From a bacterium (GTDB lineage: Bacteria; UBP18; UBA7526): 34,952 bases of DNA. Where the stretch lies: positions 1 to 34,952 of the forward strand of contig JAUXAI010000007.1 of the NCBI GenBank assembly GCA_030619985.1, read 5' to 3'. A program made the translations under genes and the position numbers. Positions 1 to 8,627 of this stretch are shown in pieces. How positions within the stretch are numbered: the stretch's first letter is position 1; every line of letters begins with the position of its first letter. The notes beneath the pieces are model-generated. The model was not told where the DNA came from, searched no databases, and was given only the letters and a program-made list of their open reading frames with translations.

Positions 1-318
1 TTTGGTGCATATCGTTTGGGTAATATCCTTCTCTATGATCCCGGATGCTTTCTCAAGCATGGTGGGACCCAGGATGAGAATGGCTGATTCGATCTCTTCT
101 TTACGAAGGAAGAAGGCCTCAAAGGGAGAGGTTACACCAAAGTAATTCACCCCTTCCTTCTCCAGGGCCCTTGAGATCTGGACCATCCCATGGCCATAAC
201 CTTGGGCCTTAACGATGGCCATGATTCCAACATCTGGGCCTACTCTTTTCTTAATCTCCTTGAAGTTATGGACCAAGGCACCTAAATCAATCTCTGCCCA
301 AGTGGATCGGCTATCCAT
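1..318 (-). CDS. alr: Alanine racemase, N-terminal part (cut by window edge)
   Basis: This is a PLP-dependent racemase that makes D-alanine for peptidoglycan in the cytoplasm. Only the first 106 codons are inside the window. The protein opens with MDSRSTWAEIDLGALVHNF, the usual start of the alanine racemase barrel. Near residue 37 it has the PLP-lysine motif AIVKAQGYGHG; most family members read VKANAYGHG, so the Asn-Ala pair is Gln-Gly here. The ATG at 318 follows a GAGGGAAA ribosome binding site. It lies downstream of dnaB, separated by a 237-bp repeat-filled gap. The C-terminal domain with the catalytic Tyr is outside the window, so completeness cannot be judged. Confidence 0.93.
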   Translation of the reverse strand, partial: MDSRSTWAEIDLGALVHNFKEIKKRVGPDVGIMAIVKAQGYGHGMVQISRALEKEGVNYFGVTSPFEAFFLRKEEIESAILILGPTMLEKASGIIEKDITQTICTK

Positions 319-329
319 TTTCCCTCATT

Positions 330-545
330 TCATTCGGGGTAACCAATTAACTGTAAGTAATGAATTCTGAAGTAACCAGTAACCAGTTTACAGTTTTTGA
401 AAGAAGTAACCAGTTACCAGTAACCAGTTTTTTACGGTAAACTGTTCGCTGGTTACTGTTTCAGCCGAAGGCTGATCCGCCTCTGGCGGACGCTGGTTAC
501 TGTAAACCTCTATTCTACTGTTCACCGTAAACCCCATCTTGCCTC
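330..545. repeat. Inverted array of GTAACCAG-type units with embedded hairpins
   Basis: This fills the alr-dnaB gap. Copies of AGTAACCAGT and TTTACAGT lie on the left and CTGGTTACTG and GGTAAACTG on the right, so the whole forms a degenerate palindrome. Two GC-rich hairpins lie in the right half: CAGCCGAAGGCTG at about 461-473 and TCCGCCTCTGGCGGA just after it. No ORF or promoter could be supported here. Confidence 0.8.
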
Positions 546-555
546 GCTTATCAGA

Positions 556-1917
556 TCATTCTGCTCTCTTAGCTAAGTTCTCGAACTTGGTATACTCTTT
601 TATAAAGGCTAGTTGTAGGGTTCCAGTCGGACCATTTCTCTGCTTCCCAATATTTATCTCTGCAATCCCCCTTACATCTGGGTTATCCGGCTCATAGTAT
701 TCTTCTCTGAAGATGAAGGTCACCAGGTCGGCATCCTGCTCAATAGCGCCACTCTCCCTTAAATCAGAGAGCTGGGGCCGGTGGCTTGGCCTCTGCTCTG
801 CCGCCCGGGATAATTGGGATAGGGCAACTACCGGGACATTCAGTTCTCGGGCCAAAGACTTCAGAGATCTTGAGATTTCTGAGATCTCCTGCTGCCTATT
901 TTCTATTCTTCCTGAGCCAGACATAAGCTGGAGATAATCGATGATGATTAGGCCGATATTGTGCTCTGCCTTCAATCTCCTCGCCTTGGCTCTTACTTCC
1001 AGAACAGAGATGGCCGGGGTATCATCTATGAATATTGGTGCCTCGGCCAACCTTCCAGCAGCGATGGTCAATTTCGGCCAGTCGGATTCTGATAGATAAC
1101 CGGTCCTTACCTTCTGGGCATCGACCCTAGCCTCGGAGCAGAGCATCCTCTGGACCAGTTGATCCCGGGACATCTCTAAGGAGAAGATGGCAACCGGGAT
1201 CTTCTCCTCCCCCCCTGCCTTATGGGCAATACCTAAAGCGAAGGAGGTCTTCCCCATACTGGGCCTTCCCGCAATAACTATTAATTCAGAGCCATGCAGC
1301 CCACTTGTCCTGAGGTCGAATTCCCTATAGCCAGTGGGAATACCGGTGACATGCTCCTTCTTGGCATATAACTCTTCAATGGCCTGGAAACTATCCTTTA
1401 TGATATGCTTTATTGGTAAAAAATCCTGCTTTATCTTCTCCTGGGTGACAGAAAAAATTATCTTCTCTGCACTATCTACAACCCTATCCACCTCTTCTGG
1501 GCTCTCATAACTCAGGTTCTTTATCTCATCACAAGCATTGATCAGTCCCCTCAGCGTCGCCTTCTCTAAGACGATCTTGGCATAGTATTCCACATTGGCT
1601 GCCGTAGGAACGGAATTTATTAGTTCTGTTAAGTAAGCTGTTCCCCCAATGGCCTCCAGGTTTCCCTTCCTCCTCAATTCCTCAGTCATAGTTACCAGAT
1701 CCACCGGCTCATTCTTCATGAAGAGCTCCACAATTGCCGAATAGATCTTCTTATGGGCCTCCTTATAGAAGGGCTCCTCATTTCCTAAAACCTCGATGCC
1801 CTTTCCAATGGCCTCCTTCTCAACGAGCATGGAACCGATTACCGATTTCTCGGCCTCAATATTCTGGGGAGGAATCCTTGCCGTTAATTCCTCTTTTCGC
1901 ATTATTTCTGCGCACAT
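556..1917 (-). CDS. dnaB: Replicative DNA helicase DnaB
   Basis: This is the hexameric ATP-dependent helicase that unwinds DNA at the replication fork. The N-terminal primase-interacting domain starts at PPQNIEAEKSVIGSML. The RecA-like domain carries Walker A in AGRPSMGKTSFALG, Walker B in LIIIDYLQLM, and the Gln/Arg-rich segment ALSQLSRAAEQR before DLRESGAIEQDAD. No intein is present. I place the start at the ATG at 1917 because AAAGGAGGTACTGAG lies directly upstream; the ORF could extend six codons further, but that would translate the ribosome binding site. The 453-residue length is normal. It follows rplI and a small membrane protein, the common ribosomal-protein/dnaB neighbourhood. Confidence 0.97.
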   Translation of the reverse strand: MCAEIMRKEELTARIPPQNIEAEKSVIGSMLVEKEAIGKGIEVLGNEEPFYKEAHKKIYSAIVELFMKNEPVDLVTMTEELRRKGNLEAIGGTAYLTELINSVPTAANVEYYAKIVLEKATLRGLINACDEIKNLSYESPEEVDRVVDSAEKIIFSVTQEKIKQDFLPIKHIIKDSFQAIEELYAKKEHVTGIPTGYREFDLRTSGLHGSELIVIAGRPSMGKTSFALGIAHKAGGEEKIPVAIFSLEMSRDQLVQRMLCSEARVDAQKVRTGYLSESDWPKLTIAAGRLAEAPIFIDDTPAISVLEVRAKARRLKAEHNIGLIIIDYLQLMSGSGRIENRQQEISEISRSLKSLARELNVPVVALSQLSRAAEQRPSHRPQLSDLRESGAIEQDADLVTFIFREEYYEPDNPDVRGIAEINIGKQRNGPTGTLQLAFIKEYTKFENLAKRAE

Positions 1918-1962
1918 CTCAGTACCTCCTTTCAAGTAGGTATTCGTTATGAGTTTTGATAA

Positions 1963-2298
1963 TTATTTCCTTGAAGAGCAGAATCTTAAGATTATCTTGA
2001 TGAGTAGATTCAGTTCGCCAATGAGGGTAAATAGGGTTCCTATGAAACAGAGGAGATATTTTGTCTCTTCCTCCACCCCGCTCATACTCAAAGAGATAAG
2101 TCCAGAGACGAGGACGCCTGTTCCCAAAAGGAGAAAGATGGTCATAAGGGAGTCGAAGAGTGTCCAGCGTCTGAGGAGTTCTATTCCCAGGGGGGTTCCT
2201 CCCCTACTCTTATAAAAGACCTTTAGAATAATTCCTATTATTCCTAGGAGGAGAAGACTGACTCCTCCAATAAGACCCCAGATCTGTGCTCCGGTCAC
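1963..2298 (-). CDS. Small membrane protein of unknown function
   Basis: I do not recognise this 111-residue protein. It has three hydrophobic segments, at about residues 6-28, 47-72 and 80-104, separated by short charged loops (KSRGG, GVEEETK), so it should sit in the cytoplasmic membrane. The start is GTG, with AAGGA eight bases upstream; that Shine-Dalgarno lies in the last codons of rplI, whose stop is only 3 bp before the GTG. Translation is therefore probably coupled to rplI. Other bacteria often have a small membrane gene between rplI or rpsR and dnaB, but I cannot assign it to a named family. Confidence 0.8.
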   Translation of the reverse strand: MTGAQIWGLIGGVSLLLLGIIGIILKVFYKSRGGTPLGIELLRRWTLFDSLMTIFLLLGTGVLVSGLISLSMSGVEEETKYLLCFIGTLFTLIGELNLLIKIILRFCSSRK

Positions 2299-2301
2299 TA
2301 T

Positions 2302-2745
2302 CTATTCCTTAACTACCCAGACCTTTATCTTTGTTTCCACCTCAGGATGGAGTCTAATCAGGGCATGATAGATCCCCAAGGTCTTTATATTCTTTACTAA
2401 GGATATATATCTCTTATCGACATCTATCCCCTGACTATCCAAGGCCTTCTTAATATCCAAGGGAGTGACCGAGCCGAATATTCGATCATCCTCTCCGGCC
2501 TTCACCTTCACGGTACAGGAGATATTTTCTAATTCTTTAGCTAAAGTAACTGCCTTCTCCTTCTCTTTTTTCTTCGCTGTCTCTCTCATCCTCTTCTCAT
2601 GCTCCAGAACCTTGAGGCTCTTGGGATTCGCCTCCAGGGCCAGGCCCTTTGGTATCAGGAAGTTTCGGGCATAGCCATCCTTCACCTCTATCACCTCCCC
2701 AATATTTCCTAAATTCTCTATCTTTTCCTTTAAGATTACCTTCAT
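2302..2745 (-). CDS. rplI: Ribosomal protein bL9
   Basis: This large-subunit protein binds 23S rRNA and has two globular domains joined by a long helix. The N-terminal signature is clear: MKVILKEKIENLGNIGEVIEVKDGYARNFLIPKGLA. A Lys/Glu-rich connecting helix (about residues 40-75) and the C-terminal domain ending KIKVWVVKE follow. The 147 residues match the family. The ATG overlaps the stop of a 26-codon upstream ORF (2742-2822) by an ATGA junction, and its weak AAGGT ribosome binding site is in the 3' arm of a hairpin, so expression may depend on translation of the leader. Confidence 0.97.
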   Translation of the reverse strand: MKVILKEKIENLGNIGEVIEVKDGYARNFLIPKGLALEANPKSLKVLEHEKRMRETAKKKEKEKAVTLAKELENISCTVKVKAGEDDRIFGSVTPLDIKKALDSQGIDVDKRYISLVKNIKTLGIYHALIRLHPEVETKIKVWVVKE

Positions 2746-2822
2746 CCCGCACCTTTTTTTCTAGATATTTCTGTGTATTTGTATATCTTATAACCAATTC
2801 TAAGGAAAGATGCGGGATTCAT
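2742..2822 (-). CDS. 26-residue leader ORF coupled to rplI
   Basis: An ATG preceded by AAAAGGAGCAAGAG, a much better ribosome binding site than that of rplI, opens a 26-codon ORF starting MNPASFLRIGYKIY. Its TGA overlaps the rplI ATG in an ATGA junction. The peptide is basic with several Tyr residues and resembles nothing I know. A ribosome translating it would run through both arms of the hairpin at 2744-2818 and so expose the rplI start. It is either a coupling peptide or a chance ORF in a repeat; the strong Shine-Dalgarno and exact overlap favour the first. Confidence 0.55.
   Translation of the reverse strand: MNPASFLRIGYKIYKYTEISRKKGAG
2744..2818 (-). promoter_or_regulatory. Hairpin sequestering the rplI ribosome binding site
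   Basis: On the minus strand CCCGCATCTTT (from about 2817) can pair with AAAGGTGCGGG (ending at 2746), giving an 11-bp stem with one G-U pair. The 3' arm contains the rplI Shine-Dalgarno and touches its ATG. The same CCCGCACCTTT / AAAGGTGCGGG stem recurs at 30887-30938, so it is probably a repeat adopted as a control element. The regulation is inferred from structure only. Confidence 0.5.
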
Positions 2823-3199
2823 CTCTTGCTCCTTTTAGGTAAGCAATCGTTTACAGTTCACGGTTTATCCATCCTCCGTAGCAGTAGCCTGGCCAACTCC
2901 GCCGTAGTAGCCTACGGCTACGAAGGCTGGACTACTGCGGAGGACGGGCGGTTAACGGTAAACCCCGTAGATACGAAGTTATCAACGGGGTAAACAGCGA
3001 CGAACAAGGTGAGGAGTGGGCAAATTGAATAATAGTTATTCATCAGCGGGGCAAGTAAAACGCACCGCTCAACAGTAAACGATGAAACAACAATTAAAAG
3101 TAGTGGCTATCTCTAATCTACAGTAAATGATGGGGGAAAGAAAGAGAGTGGTAAGGTTCAAGAGGAAAAAGGAAGAGGAGTATGATGACAGAAAGTTAT
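2823..3199. repeat. Gene-free rpsR-rplI spacer with nested palindromes
   Basis: This is a 377-bp stretch without a credible gene. From 2850 to 2995 it holds outer arms GTTTACAGTTCACGG and CGGTTAACGGTAAAC, an inner stem of CCTCCGTAGCAGTAG against CTACTGCGGAGG (2873-2943) around further GCCTACGGCTACG palindromes, and a second hairpin with CCCCGT and ACGGGG arms (2962-2990). The rest (2996-3199) is low in structure; I see no promoter in it. Confidence 0.7.
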
Positions 3200-3469
3200 C
3201 TACTCGCCCTTAAAAGGTAATAGAGCAATACTCCTTGCCCTCTTGATTGCTCGGGCAAGCTCCCTCTGATGCCGGGCACAGTTTCCGGTAAACCTCCTGG
3301 GCTTTATCTTTCCCCGATCACTGATATAATTCCTTAAGGTAGCGACATCCTTATAATCAATTATGAGAACTTTTTTGACACAGAAACGACAGGGCCTCTG
3401 CCTCCTAAAAAACCGGGGACGAACACCCCTTCTCGGCCGAAATGCTCTCCCTCTTGCCTGATAAACCAT
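3200..3469 (-). CDS. rpsR: Ribosomal protein bS18
   Basis: This small-subunit protein partners S6 on 16S rRNA. The core is RPCRFCVKK, then [19 protein letters not shown], then [21 protein letters not shown]. The CxxC and later CxxH (NCARH) positions mark the zinc-binding (C+) form rather than the Zn-free one. I start it at the ATG at 3469 (MVYQARG), because the four extra codons upstream would begin at TTG and translate the GGAGGAG ribosome binding site. It follows ssb after a repeat-filled 164-bp gap, in the standard rpsF-ssb-rpsR order. Confidence 0.96.
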   Translation of the reverse strand: MVYQARGRAFRPRRGVRPRFFRRQRPCRFCVKKVLIIDYKDVATLRNYISDRGKIKPRRFTGNCARHQRELARAIKRARSIALLPFKGE

Positions 3470-3481
3470 TCTCTCCTCCAA

Positions 3482-3633
3482 ACGCTGATTTCTTTTTATT
3501 GCTTACTGCTTGGGCTTATTGGACGCTGGCACTCAACGCACTTCGTTTGCCTTGAGGCGTTAGCCGCTGATATCTGCGGTCATCTGCGTCCCTTTCTATT
3601 CAATCTCCTTGCTATCTGCGATAATCTGCGGTA
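3482..3633. repeat. Inverted array of ATCTGCG-type units
   Basis: This gap between ssb and rpsR contains CGCTGATTTCTTT, ATTGCTTACTGC, CGCTGATATCTGCGGTCATC and ATCTGCGATAATCTGCGG. The same blocks appear in the same order at 12035-12142, so the two are copies of one family. An extra palindrome (CTCAACGCACTTCG / TTGAGGCGTTAG) sits inside this copy only. Confidence 0.75.
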
Positions 3634-4050
3634 TTAAAAGGGGATTTCTTCCTCTCCCTCTTCCGTAGGTAACTCTTTTTCTACTGCCTTTTCTTCAACT
3701 GCCTCTGTCTTAGGAGCAACACTCAGAAAGTGAACCCGAAATGCTCTTATCTCAACAACACTTCTCTTCTGTCCCTCTGGTGTCTGCCAGGAGCGCTGCA
3801 TCAGCCTTCCTTCCACTAAGACCGGGCTCCCCTTTTTCAAGTATTCACTGCAGACCTCTGCCTGCCTTGCCCAAGCGACGATACGTATGAAGCTTGTCTC
3901 TTCTTTCCACTCCCCGGATTGATCACGATATCTTCGGTTATTGGCAATGGAGAAGTTGGTCACTGCCTGGCCACTGGGGGTATACCTCAATTCTGGATCG
4001 TGAGTCAGGTTCCCGGATATGAACACCCTATTAATGCTTATTCTCGCCAT
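3634..4050 (-). CDS. ssb: Single-stranded DNA-binding protein
   Basis: This OB-fold protein coats single-stranded DNA during replication and repair. The N-terminal 105 residues form the OB fold, with NRVFISGNLTHDPELRYTPSG, VTNFSIANNRRYRD, SFIRIVAWARQAE and KGSPVLVEGRL. An acidic linker follows, and the C-terminal tip is EEGEEEIPF, the acidic-hydrophobic tail that recruits partner proteins. Length is 138 residues. It overlaps rpsF by 13 bp, so the two are translationally coupled. Confidence 0.97.
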   Translation of the reverse strand: MARISINRVFISGNLTHDPELRYTPSGQAVTNFSIANNRRYRDQSGEWKEETSFIRIVAWARQAEVCSEYLKKGSPVLVEGRLMQRSWQTPEGQKRSVVEIRAFRVHFLSVAPKTEAVEEKAVEKELPTEEGEEEIPF

Positions 4051-4415
4051 CTCTCTCTACCTCCTCTTTCATATTCTTGAACTCTCGGTCTATATCTTTT
4101 CGGCTTCACCTTCTTTGGTTTTGGTTTTCGCTCCTCTATCCTCACGCTCAGATATTTGATGATCTCCTCTGTTATTCTATAATTCCTCTCCAGGCTTTCA
4201 ATAACGGCAGGGGTAGCCTCTAAATTCAGAAAGTAGTAGTATCCCTCTTCACATCCCTTTACCGGGTAGGCTAGCCTCCTCACTCCCCACTCATCGAGAC
4301 CCAGAAGTTTTCCCCCACCTGAAGTTATTATTCCTTTTAACTTCTCAATGAGTTCCTTCCTCTTCTCTTCCCCCACTTCAGGATTTATTATGAATATCGA
4401 TTCATATTTATTCAT
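4038..4415 (-). CDS. rpsF: Ribosomal protein bS6
   Basis: This small-subunit protein forms a dimer with S18. It begins MNKYESIFIINPEVGEEKR and has the usual EWGVRRLAYPVKGCEEGYYYFLNLEA strand region (shown here only as a landmark, about residues 42-67). A basic tail (about residues 96-125, rich in Lys, Pro and Arg) is longer than in E. coli after removal of the glutamate tail. GCGAGGAGGTCTC precedes the ATG. It is the first gene after a good promoter at 4445-4473, so it starts the rpsF-ssb-rpsR unit. Confidence 0.96.
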   Translation of the reverse strand: MNKYESIFIINPEVGEEKRKELIEKLKGIITSGGGKLLGLDEWGVRRLAYPVKGCEEGYYYFLNLEATPAVIESLERNYRITEEIIKYLSVRIEERKPKPKKVKPKRYRPRVQEYERGGRERWRE

Positions 4416-4444
4416 GAGACCTCCTCGCTTACGCTTCTCTTTTT

Positions 4445-4473
4445 ATGTTAGCACACTAAAATTATCTGGTCAA
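4445..4473 (-). promoter_or_regulatory. Sigma-70 type promoter for rpsF-ssb-rpsR
   Basis: The minus strand reads TTGACC, 17 bp, TAACAT, within the ychF-rpsF gap. Predicted transcription begins near 4438, leaving about 20 nt of leader before the rpsF ATG at 4415, too short for an S6/S18 autoregulatory structure upstream of the start. Confidence 0.8.
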
Positions 4474-4490
4474 GCGAAAAAACAAAATTT

Positions 4491-5576
4491 TTATACTCGA
4501 AACTTAATAGTAATTATATCTCCCTCCCTTACTTTATAATCCTTCCCTTCTATTTTCAAAAGGCCCTTCTCCCTTGCCTGGGATAAGAAAGCCTCTCGCT
4601 TCACTCGAGAACCTTGTTTTCTCGCTTCGCTTGAAAATAGAGAGCCTATCTGAATCAAATCAGAGTAGTTAATCACTTCCGCTTTAATGAATCCCTTCTC
4701 CATATCTGAATGTATCCTTCCTGCTGCCTCCCTGACGTTTCTCCCCTCCTCTAAGGTCCAGGCGCGAAGCTTCTTCCTCTCCAAGGTGAAGAAGGTAATA
4801 AGACTTAGTAATCTATAACTTTCTCTAATCAACTTCTTTAGTCCCATCTCCCCTATTCCCAGTTCAGCTCGAAAGTGGGCGCGCTCCTCTTCTGGTAGTT
4901 CCTGCATCTCAGACTCTAATTGAGCACAGATTCCTATTGCATTATACTTCTTCAAATCTTCTGGAACTTCCTCTTCCTCACCCAGATTGGCAATATAAAG
5001 AGTAGGCTTCAGGGAAAGAAGGTGGTATCCCTTCAGGATTTCTCTCTCTTCCTTATTTAATTCTGGTGGTTCTCCCTTACTTAGCGATTCTGCCACTCTT
5101 CCGAGTAGCTTAAGTTCTTCCTTTGCCTCAGGGTCCTTCTTTATTTTCTCTCTTCTTTTTTCAATGATCTCCAGATCTGCCAAGGCAAGTTCCAGATTGA
5201 TGATTTCTATATCTCTTATCGGATTGAGGTCGGGAGTGATGTGGGCAATATTGGGATCTGGAAAGCACCTCACGATATGGATGATGGCCTCCACTTCCCT
5301 TATCTTTGCTAAGAACCGATTCCCTAATCCTTGCCCTTTACTCGCCCCCTCAACCAATCCCGCGATATCCAAGAACTTAATGGTGGCTGGCGTTACCTCT
5401 TCTGCCCCTATGAGCTCTTTTAACTTCGCCAATCTCTCATCCGGAACCTTTACTACCCCGATATTGGGCTCTATAGTAGTGAAGGGATATCTCTCAACCT
5501 TGGCATGTCCCCTGGTTAGGGCATTGAATAGGGTTGTCTTCCCCACATTGGGAAGTCCCACAATCCCGATCTGCAA
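4491..5576 (-). CDS. ychF: Ribosome-associated P-loop NTPase YchF/OLA1
   Basis: This Obg-family NTPase is linked to ribosome function and stress responses. G1 is GIVGLPNVGKTTLFNAL, G3 is FLDIAGLVEGASKGQGLGN, and G4 is ANLGE, the NxxE variant that in this family favours ATP over GTP. The C-terminal TGS domain is marked by REGDIITIKFRV. I place the start at the TTG at 5576 (reads LQIGIVGL), preceded by GGGAGA; upstream codons in this frame come from the repeat array at 5599-5693. This gives 361 residues, normal for YchF. A near-palindromic repeat makes up the whole hppA-ychF gap. Confidence 0.95.
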   Translation of the reverse strand: MQIGIVGLPNVGKTTLFNALTRGHAKVERYPFTTIEPNIGVVKVPDERLAKLKELIGAEEVTPATIKFLDIAGLVEGASKGQGLGNRFLAKIREVEAIIHIVRCFPDPNIAHITPDLNPIRDIEIINLELALADLEIIEKRREKIKKDPEAKEELKLLGRVAESLSKGEPPELNKEEREILKGYHLLSLKPTLYIANLGEEEEVPEDLKKYNAIGICAQLESEMQELPEEERAHFRAELGIGEMGLKKLIRESYRLLSLITFFTLERKKLRAWTLEEGRNVREAAGRIHSDMEKGFIKAEVINYSDLIQIGSLFSSEARKQGSRVKREAFLSQAREKGLLKIEGKDYKVREGDIITIKFRV

Positions 5577-5598
5577 TAGAATCTCCCAATAAAAGAAG

Positions 5599-5693
5599 AA
5601 CAAGGGTGACAAGGGTGATACGGGTAGCAGGGGTGGCAAGGGTTTAAACCCCTGTTACCCCTGTAGCCCCTGTCTCCCCTGTAACCCTTGAAC
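5599..5693. repeat. Inverted array of 9-nt units (AAGGGTGAC / CCCCTGTTA types)
   Basis: Left of centre are five 9-nt units of the form AAGGGTGAC, AAGGGTGAT, ACGGGTAGC, AGGGGTGGC and AAGGGTTTA. Right of the TTTAAA at about 5642 are AACCCCTGT, TACCCCTGT, AGCCCCTGT and similar. Spacing is exactly 9 in both halves while the units vary, so this is an old minisatellite in palindromic form. It has no T-run expected of a terminator. Confidence 0.85.
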
Positions 5694-5709
5694 TACTTGA
5701 ATTCTACTT

Positions 5710-7773
5710 TCAGAATATCCTCTCAATGAGTGCCATGAGATGCTTATTGAGAGATAGGATAACGGGAGAAAAGACCAGGGAGACGATGGCCATGAGCTTC
5801 AATAGAATATTTAAAGAGGGACCTGCAGTATCCTTGAAGGGATCCCCTACCGTATCCCCGATGATGGCGTCCTTATGGACTTGAGAACCCTTCCCCCCCA
5901 AATTTCCTTCCTCAATATATTTCTTGGCATTGTCCCAGGCACCACCAGCATTGGCGAGCATGATGGCCAAGGGGACACCGGTCACTAAGGAACCGATTAG
6001 AAACCCTCCTAGGGTCTCCACCCCTAAGAGAATGCCGATTATGAAGGGAATGATGACCGCCATGATCCCGGGAACGATCATCTCCTTTAAGGCGCCCCGG
6101 GTAGTAATATCCACACACTTGTAGGAGTCGGGCATCACCTTCCCCTCCATGAGGCCCTTTATCTCCTTAAACTGCCTTCTCACCTCTTCCACGACCTTAT
6201 GGGCCGTCCTTCCCACGGCCTGCATGGTCGCTGAACAGAAGAGGAAGGGAACCATCCCTCCTATGAATAGGCCGGCAACTACCTTGGCCTTGAGACAGTC
6301 AATGAGGGTGAGGTTCACTGTCTTGGAATAGGCAACGAATAGAGCAAGAGCGGTCAGGGCAGCAGAGCCAATGGCGAATCCCTTTCCAATGGCAGCCGTG
6401 GTATTCCCCACGGCATCCAGCCTCTCTGCCCTTTTACGAACCTCTGGCCCCATACCAGCCATCTCGGCAATCCCGGCCGCATTATCGGCAATGGGACCAT
6501 AGGCATCGACCGCCACGGTCATTCCTGTTATGGATAACATTCCAATGGCGGATAGGGCGATCCCGAAGATCCCTTCTAACCAGTAAGCGATGATGGTCGC
6601 CAAGCCGATGGCCACCATAGGGAGGGCGGTAGATCTCATTCCCACCGCCAGGCCCTGAATGATGTTGGTTGCTGGACCAGTAGTCGTTGCCTGGGCGATC
6701 TGGCGCACCTCTTTTCCCGAGGTGAAGTACTCTGCGGTGAATCCCACGATGAGACCCGCCACCAGACCAGCTAAAACACTGAAAAAGGTATTGAATATCT
6801 TCCAGGATTCGTTATACCAGTAGGTGGCTAGAATGAAGGCTCCGATTATCAAAACCAGGGCGCTGGATACCATGCCATTGCGCAGTGCTCTCTGAGGATC
6901 CTGGCCCTCCTTCATCCTCACGAAGAATATCCCAATAATAGAGGAGAGGATTCCCCAGCCAGCCAATAGCAGAGCGAGCATCATCCCCTTGGTATTGAGT
7001 GCTGCGGCAGCAATGATCAGACAGGCGATGATGGCCCCCACATAGGACTCATATAGATCAGCCCCCATACCTGCTACATCCCCTACATTGTCGCCCACAT
7101 TATCTGCAATGACCGCTGGATTTCGGGGATCATCCTCTGGTATCCCTTTCTCCACCTTTCCCACCAGATCAGCACCAACATCTGCGGCCTTAGTGAAGAT
7201 TCCCCCTCCTACCCTGGCGAATAGGGCCACCAGGGAAGCGCCCATAGAAAATCCCACGATGAGTGAAGTAGCCTCTATGATTCTATTTGATAATTCCATC
7301 TCTCCTTTGCCAATAAAGAGCAAGAAGACCAGACAGAGACCCAATAGACCAAGGGAAACAACGGAGAGGCCCATCACCGCTCCTCCGGGAAAGGCAACAG
7401 AAAGCGCCTCGTTGAAGCTCTTTTTCGCCCCCTGGGCAGTTCGGGCATTGGACTTGGTGGCGATCTGCATTCCAAAGTAGCCAGCCAGAATGGAGAAGAA
7501 GGCGCCCACTAAGAAAGCCAAGGCGGTCTTCTTCGCCACAGCGAAGAAAAGGATTATGGCGATGGCCAGGATGAAGAAGGCGATTACCTTATACTCTCGA
7601 TATAAGAAGGCCATGGCTCCCCGATGAATGCTATCCGAGATCTTGATCATCTTCTCACTTCCCGCATCCTTCCTCAGTATTCTCCGAGAAAGAATAAAAA
7701 CGAAGAAGAGACCCACTACCCCACAAGCCAGGGCAGCTATTAAAGAGGTTAAATCACCAAATACCGGGATCAT
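5710..7773 (-). CDS. hppA: Membrane-bound cation-pumping pyrophosphatase, K+-dependent type
   Basis: This protein couples PPi hydrolysis in the cytoplasm to Na+ and/or H+ export. About sixteen transmembrane helices are visible over 687 residues. The PPi-binding loops are present: [21 protein letters not shown], then [20 protein letters not shown], and near the C-terminus [32 protein letters not shown] carries Ala where K+-independent enzymes have Lys, so this is the K+-dependent class. [10 protein letters not shown] resembles Na+-pumping members, but ion choice is inference. AAGGAGGG precedes the ATG. With pckG nearby, it points to a PPi-economising metabolism. Confidence 0.97.
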   Translation of the reverse strand: MIPVFGDLTSLIAALACGVVGLFFVFILSRRILRKDAGSEKMIKISDSIHRGAMAFLYREYKVIAFFILAIAIILFFAVAKKTALAFLVGAFFSILAGYFGMQIATKSNARTAQGAKKSFNEALSVAFPGGAVMGLSVVSLGLLGLCLVFLLFIGKGEMELSNRIIEATSLIVGFSMGASLVALFARVGGGIFTKAADVGADLVGKVEKGIPEDDPRNPAVIADNVGDNVGDVAGMGADLYESYVGAIIACLIIAAAALNTKGMMLALLLAGWGILSSIIGIFFVRMKEGQDPQRALRNGMVSSALVLIIGAFILATYWYNESWKIFNTFFSVLAGLVAGLIVGFTAEYFTSGKEVRQIAQATTTGPATNIIQGLAVGMRSTALPMVAIGLATIIAYWLEGIFGIALSAIGMLSITGMTVAVDAYGPIADNAAGIAEMAGMGPEVRKRAERLDAVGNTTAAIGKGFAIGSAALTALALFVAYSKTVNLTLIDCLKAKVVAGLFIGGMVPFLFCSATMQAVGRTAHKVVEEVRRQFKEIKGLMEGKVMPDSYKCVDITTRGALKEMIVPGIMAVIIPFIIGILLGVETLGGFLIGSLVTGVPLAIMLANAGGAWDNAKKYIEEGNLGGKGSQVHKDAIIGDTVGDPFKDTAGPSLNILLKLMAIVSLVFSPVILSLNKHLMALIERIF

Positions 7774-7795
7774 CTCTCCCTCCTTTCACTCGGGA

Positions 7796-8057
7796 GTTAA
7801 CAGTTTACAGTGTACAGTTTACAGTAAAAAAGTAGAAGAGCATCAGATAACCAGATTATCAGATGGAGAAGGTCAGTTATCAGAATTTAGATAAAAATCT
7901 GATGCTCTGACTTTCTGAATTCTCATTCTAATACTCTGATGTTTTGCATTCTGAGCATCGCGAAGAATCTAGCCAGTTTATCTGGCGTCTAATCTATAGT
8001 TTCGCTGGTCACTGTTCGTCCGCCCCAAAGGGGCGAGACCTCGCCTTCGGCGGGCTG
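7796..8057. repeat. Composite repeat region between pth and hppA
   Basis: Three blocks are visible: AACAGTTTACAGTGTACAGTTTACAGT units (7799-7826, given here as separate TTTACAGT copies), a palindrome with AGCATCAGAT and ATCTGATGCT arms (7838-7904), and TTCTGA / ACTCTGATG units, then TTTCGCTGGTCACTG with a CCGCCCCAAAGGGGCG hairpin and GTTACTGGTTAC up to pth. No promoter or ORF is supported. Confidence 0.7.
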
Positions 8058-8627
8058 TTACTGGTTACTAATGTTATACTTGTTCATGGCAGGAATAATC
8101 CCTTCTTCCCCAAGAAGGATTAGAGCCTCCCCTGCTCTATCTATCGCTTCTTTAACTAATAAATTTTCTTCTTTGGTAAAATCTTGAAGGACATACTCTT
8201 TGGGATCCATTCCTTGAGGAGGTCTTCCAATTCCCAGGCGCAAGCGAGGGAATTCATTACTTTTTAAATATTGAATTATAGATTCCAGTCCTTTATGGCC
8301 CCCAGAACTTCCCTTTTTTCTTATTCTTATTCTTCCTATAGGAAGGTCGATGTCATCACAGACAACGACCAGATTCTTCAAAGAAGTCTTCAGGCCTCTA
8401 ACTAAGGAGGCCGCTGCCACTCCAGAGTTATTCATAAAGGTTAAGGGTTGGGCAAGAACGATCCTTTTCTTTCCTATCCTTCCTTTTCCCATAAGGGATT
8501 TATATCTCTTGGTCTTTACATTAATCTTAAGTCTCTTGGCCAGGGAATGGAGGACGCGAAAACCTAAGTTGTGGCGACTTTTCTGATATCTTCTTCCTGG
8601 ATTCCCGAGACCGAGGAAGAGGATCAT
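8058..8627 (-). CDS. pth: Peptidyl-tRNA hydrolase
   Basis: This enzyme frees tRNA from prematurely released peptidyl-tRNA. The catalytic set is visible: Asn in FLGLGNPGRRY (residue 9), His in SRHNLGFRVL (residue 19), Asn in FMNNSGVA and Asp in VVCDDIDLPIGRIR. GSSGGHKGLESII and RLRLGIGRP complete the family signature. At 189 residues it is normal size. Its ATG overlaps the rplY stop (ATGA), the ctc-pth coupling also seen in Firmicutes. Confidence 0.97.
   Translation of the reverse strand: MILFLGLGNPGRRYQKSRHNLGFRVLHSLAKRLKINVKTKRYKSLMGKGRIGKKRIVLAQPLTFMNNSGVAAASLVRGLKTSLKNLVVVCDDIDLPIGRIRIRKKGSSGGHKGLESIIQYLKSNEFPRLRLGIGRPPQGMDPKEYVLQDFTKEENLLVKEAIDRAGEALILLGEEGIIPAMNKYNISNQ

Noticed and set aside
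556-1935. Longer dnaB reading from 1935
   Set aside because: The extra six codons translate the AAAGGAGG ribosome binding site that serves the ATG at 1917.
2597-2797. 66-codon minus-strand ORF overlapping the start of rplI
   Set aside because: It is an alternative frame through rplI and its leader, with no ribosome binding site or protein-like composition.
5599-5693. 9-nt inverted array as an origin iteron region
   Set aside because: Units vary too much, there are no DnaA boxes nearby, and identical architecture occurs in many gaps; dnaB presence alone does not mark an origin.
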